Part shown: in pieces, positions 5,605 to 6,861 of the stretch
How positions within the stretch are numbered: position 1 is the stretch's first letter
Layout of the letters: every line of letters begins with the position of its first letter
Origin: Fidelibacterota bacterium
Lineage (GTDB): Bacteria > Bipolaricaulota > Bipolaricaulia > UBA7950 > UBA9294
Assembly: GCA_024278395.1 (NCBI GenBank)
Contig: JAJRTG010000152.1
Coordinates: forward strand, 1-6,861
DNA length: 6,861 nt
Reading direction: 5' to 3'
The notes under the pieces: generated by a model
The model's input: only the letters and a program-made list of their open reading frames with translations
Database searches by the model: none
Told to the model about the DNA's origin: nothing
Made by a program: the position numbers and the translations under genes

Positions 5605-6453
5605 ATGCACGAAGCGATCGATCGGGTGGTGGTGGATGAAGGGGGGATCGATTCTTTGCCCGAGGTCCTTGCCGGAGCGCGGACGGGGGATATTAGGTAC
5701 GCGGTCAAGCGGATAGCCTCCGTGGCGGAGGATGGGGATGAACTGCTCGGGAGGGCGGAGGAGTGGGGGGGATACCCCGATCCGGCGGTGCGGCAGCTCG
5801 CCTGCGGCCTGGCCGAGGAGGGATACAGGGCTGATCGCAAACGGGCGGTATCCGTCCTACGGCGGCTTTCCGACGATCCGGCAAGCTCTGTGCGGGATGC
5901 GGCGGGAAGGGCGTGCGGCAGGCTGCTTGCCCGGGACTTTCCCCACATGCTCAACGAGCTGTACGAATTCCGGACCGACCCCTCACCGCAGGTGCGGCGG
6001 GCGACGGCGATCGCGGCGATGATCGCGGGGAGGGAGAAGCGCCTGGAGTGGGCCGAGCCTTTATTGAAGTTGATCGAGCCGCTCCTGGCCGACCGCGATC
6101 CCGAGGTGCGGCGGAGCCTGGGCCCGGTTGCGATCGGGGGCGGGCTTCTGCGGGACTACCCGGACGTGGCGTTCGAGTACCTGGTGAAGTGGTCGACGTC
6201 CAACGACGAGCAGGTCCTGTGGAATGTGGCGATGTCCTTCTCCGGAGCCGGCGGGCCGCCGCTGGTGAAGAAGGCGTTGATCGTCCTTCGCCGCCTCTCC
6301 CTGGACGAGCGGCGCTACGTCTGGCGGGCGGTCGCCTCCGCGATGTGGAAGCTCGGGCGCAAGCGCCCGGAGATCGTGCGGCCCGAGATCTCCCGTTGGC
6401 TCGAGGACGAACGGAGGGTGGAGGTGGCGCGCGCGGCGCTCAAATACCTGTAG
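5605..6453 (+). CDS. HEAT-repeat protein, possibly AlkD/ALK-superfamily-like
   Basis: A 282-residue soluble protein built from alpha-helical repeats, with no signal peptide or membrane segment. Repeated units with the HEAT pattern D-P-x-V-R-x-x-A are visible at about 58-76, 91-109, 125-145, 165-183, 200-215, 235-255 and 267-282. The C-terminal third (YVWRAVASAMWKLGRKRPEI, 238-257, then ARAALKYL at the end) resembles the closing repeats of HEAT-like DNA glycosylases of the AlkD/AlkC group. RRSLGPVA (169-176) followed by RDYPDVAFEYLVKW (183-196) also recalls that group. I cannot place a catalytic Asp/Trp set with confidence, so a scaffold or binding role is equally possible. Start ATG 5605 is set by the Shine-Dalgarno 4 bases upstream. 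It is transcribed divergently from the barrel gene, and 23 bases separate it from the next gene. Confidence 0.8.
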   Translation: MHEAIDRVVVDEGGIDSLPEVLAGARTGDIRYAVKRIASVAEDGDELLGRAEEWGGYPDPAVRQLACGLAEEGYRADRKRAVSVLRRLSDDPASSVRDAAGRACGRLLARDFPHMLNELYEFRTDPSPQVRRATAIAAMIAGREKRLEWAEPLLKLIEPLLADRDPEVRRSLGPVAIGGGLLRDYPDVAFEYLVKWSTSNDEQVLWNVAMSFSGAGGPPLVKKALIVLRRLSLDERRYVWRAVASAMWKLGRKRPEIVRPEISRWLEDERRVEVARAALKYL

Positions 6454-6470
6454 GGATTTCGTATAATCCC
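6453..6470. repeat. Inverted repeat overlapping the -10 box of the reductase gene
   Basis: GGGATT (6453-6458) and AATCCC (6465-6470) are perfect inverted copies separated by six bases. The repeat begins at the last base of the HEAT gene stop codon and covers the TATAAT box at 6462-6467. It could be a repressor operator or a small hairpin ending the upstream transcript. There is no T-run, so a standard terminator is not supported. Confidence 0.4.
6462..6467 (+). promoter_or_regulatory. -10 box (TATAAT) for a probably leaderless reductase mRNA
   Basis: A perfect TATAAT with only 9 bases between it and ATG 6477. The usual start distance would put transcription at A6474 or at the A of the ATG itself (6477). 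The -35 region is weak (CTCAAA at 17-base spacing). Confidence 0.55.
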
Positions 6471-6476
6471 GCCACT

Positions 6477-6861
6477 ATGACTGAAATGAAAAAAGGTGCC
6501 GTTGTAACTGGAAGCTCACGCGGGATCGGAGCGGCGATCGCGGTGCGGCTCGCCGCCGCCGGATACGGGGTGTGCGTTAACTACGTCTCCAACCGGACCC
6601 GCGCCGATGAAGTCGTGGAGAAGATAAAGGCCGCGGGAGGGGAGGCGTTCTCCTTCCAGGCCGACGTATCGGATTTCGAGCAGGTCAAGGCCCTCGTCGA
6701 CGAGACGGCGGCCCGGTTCTCCGGGATCAGGATCGTGGTTAACAACGCCGGGTTCTCCCAGCATCGGACCGTGGCCGAGATGACGGTCGAGGACTGGGAA
6801 AGGTCGCTGGCGGTGAACCTGTCCTCCGCCTTCTTCACGGTGAAGGCGGCGTTGCCCTATC
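6477..6861 (+). CDS. Short-chain dehydrogenase/reductase, FabG-like (3' end missing)
   Basis: The first 128 codons of a classical SDR that continues past the window. The N-terminal Rossmann half is clear: cofactor motif TGSSRGIG (11-18), DVSD (63-66) for adenine binding, the structural NNAG (89-92) and the catalytic-tetrad Asn114 in VNLSSAF. The basic residues after the second strand (VSNRTR, 37-42) suggest NADP(H). The sequence is closest in style to 3-oxoacyl-ACP reductase FabG, but this superfamily is broad and the Ser-Tyr-Lys active site lies outside the window, so the substrate is open. ATG 6477 is chosen because of the TATAAT box just upstream; ATG 6486 is a possible alternative. Neither has a Shine-Dalgarno. 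It follows the HEAT gene by 23 bases but seems to have its own promoter. Confidence 0.88.
   Translation, partial: MTEMKKGAVVTGSSRGIGAAIAVRLAAAGYGVCVNYVSNRTRADEVVEKIKAAGGEAFSFQADVSDFEQVKALVDETAARFSGIRIVVNNAGFSQHRTVAEMTVEDWERSLAVNLSSAFFTVKAALPY

Noticed and set aside
1..6861. Mobile element, CRISPR array, tRNA or rRNA, defence system
   Set aside because: No transposase or integrase motifs, no regularly spaced direct repeats and no RNA-gene signatures were seen; all genes read as ordinary chromosomal ones.

Overview
The window is a gene-dense, GC-rich bacterial chromosomal segment with eight genes plus a ninth cut off at the left edge. Gaps are short (none above about 130 bases), several neighbours overlap by 4 bases, and there are no RNA genes, mobile elements or CRISPR arrays that I can see. 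Purine-rich ribosome binding sites and sigma-70-like promoters point to Bacteria. A signal-peptide-bearing small beta-barrel protein ending in Phe points to a diderm (outer-membrane) cell. Tryptophanase suggests amino-acid catabolism, often fermentative. The phylum cannot be fixed from this alone. A deep-branching anaerobic diderm lineage such as Bipolaricaulota would fit, but that is a guess.

Left block (1-993, minus strand): a protein-lipoylation operon read right to left. It encodes a 78-residue free-standing lipoyl domain, then octanoyltransferase LipB, then the start of lipoyl synthase LipA. The genes overlap (26 and 3 bases). LipB would load octanoate onto the carrier lysine and LipA would insert the sulfurs, so the operon carries both a likely substrate and the enzymes that modify it.

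Middle block (1044-3633, plus strand): a divergent promoter drives ychF (ribosome-associated OBG-type NTPase), tsaC (threonylcarbamoyl-AMP synthase for tRNA t6A) and an EamA-family transporter. They are joined by ATGA and GTGA stop/start overlaps. Its last gene runs 32 bases into the 3' end of the next block.

Convergent block (3602-5534, minus strand): a small outer-membrane beta-barrel protein and, 17 bases downstream, a PLP-dependent tryptophanase starting at a TTG codon. The enzyme aligns without gaps to tyrosine phenol-lyase as I recall it, but has tryptophanase residues at three specificity positions.

Right block (5538-6861, plus strand): back-to-back with the barrel gene promoter lies a near-consensus promoter for a 282-residue HEAT-repeat protein. 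It is followed by a short-chain dehydrogenase/reductase (FabG-like, cut by the window end). That gene has a perfect TATAAT box 9 bases before its ATG and no Shine-Dalgarno, so it is probably leaderless. The most promising items for follow-up are the stand-alone lipoyl domain, the barrel-tryptophanase pair, the tryptophanase specificity residues and the HEAT-repeat protein.
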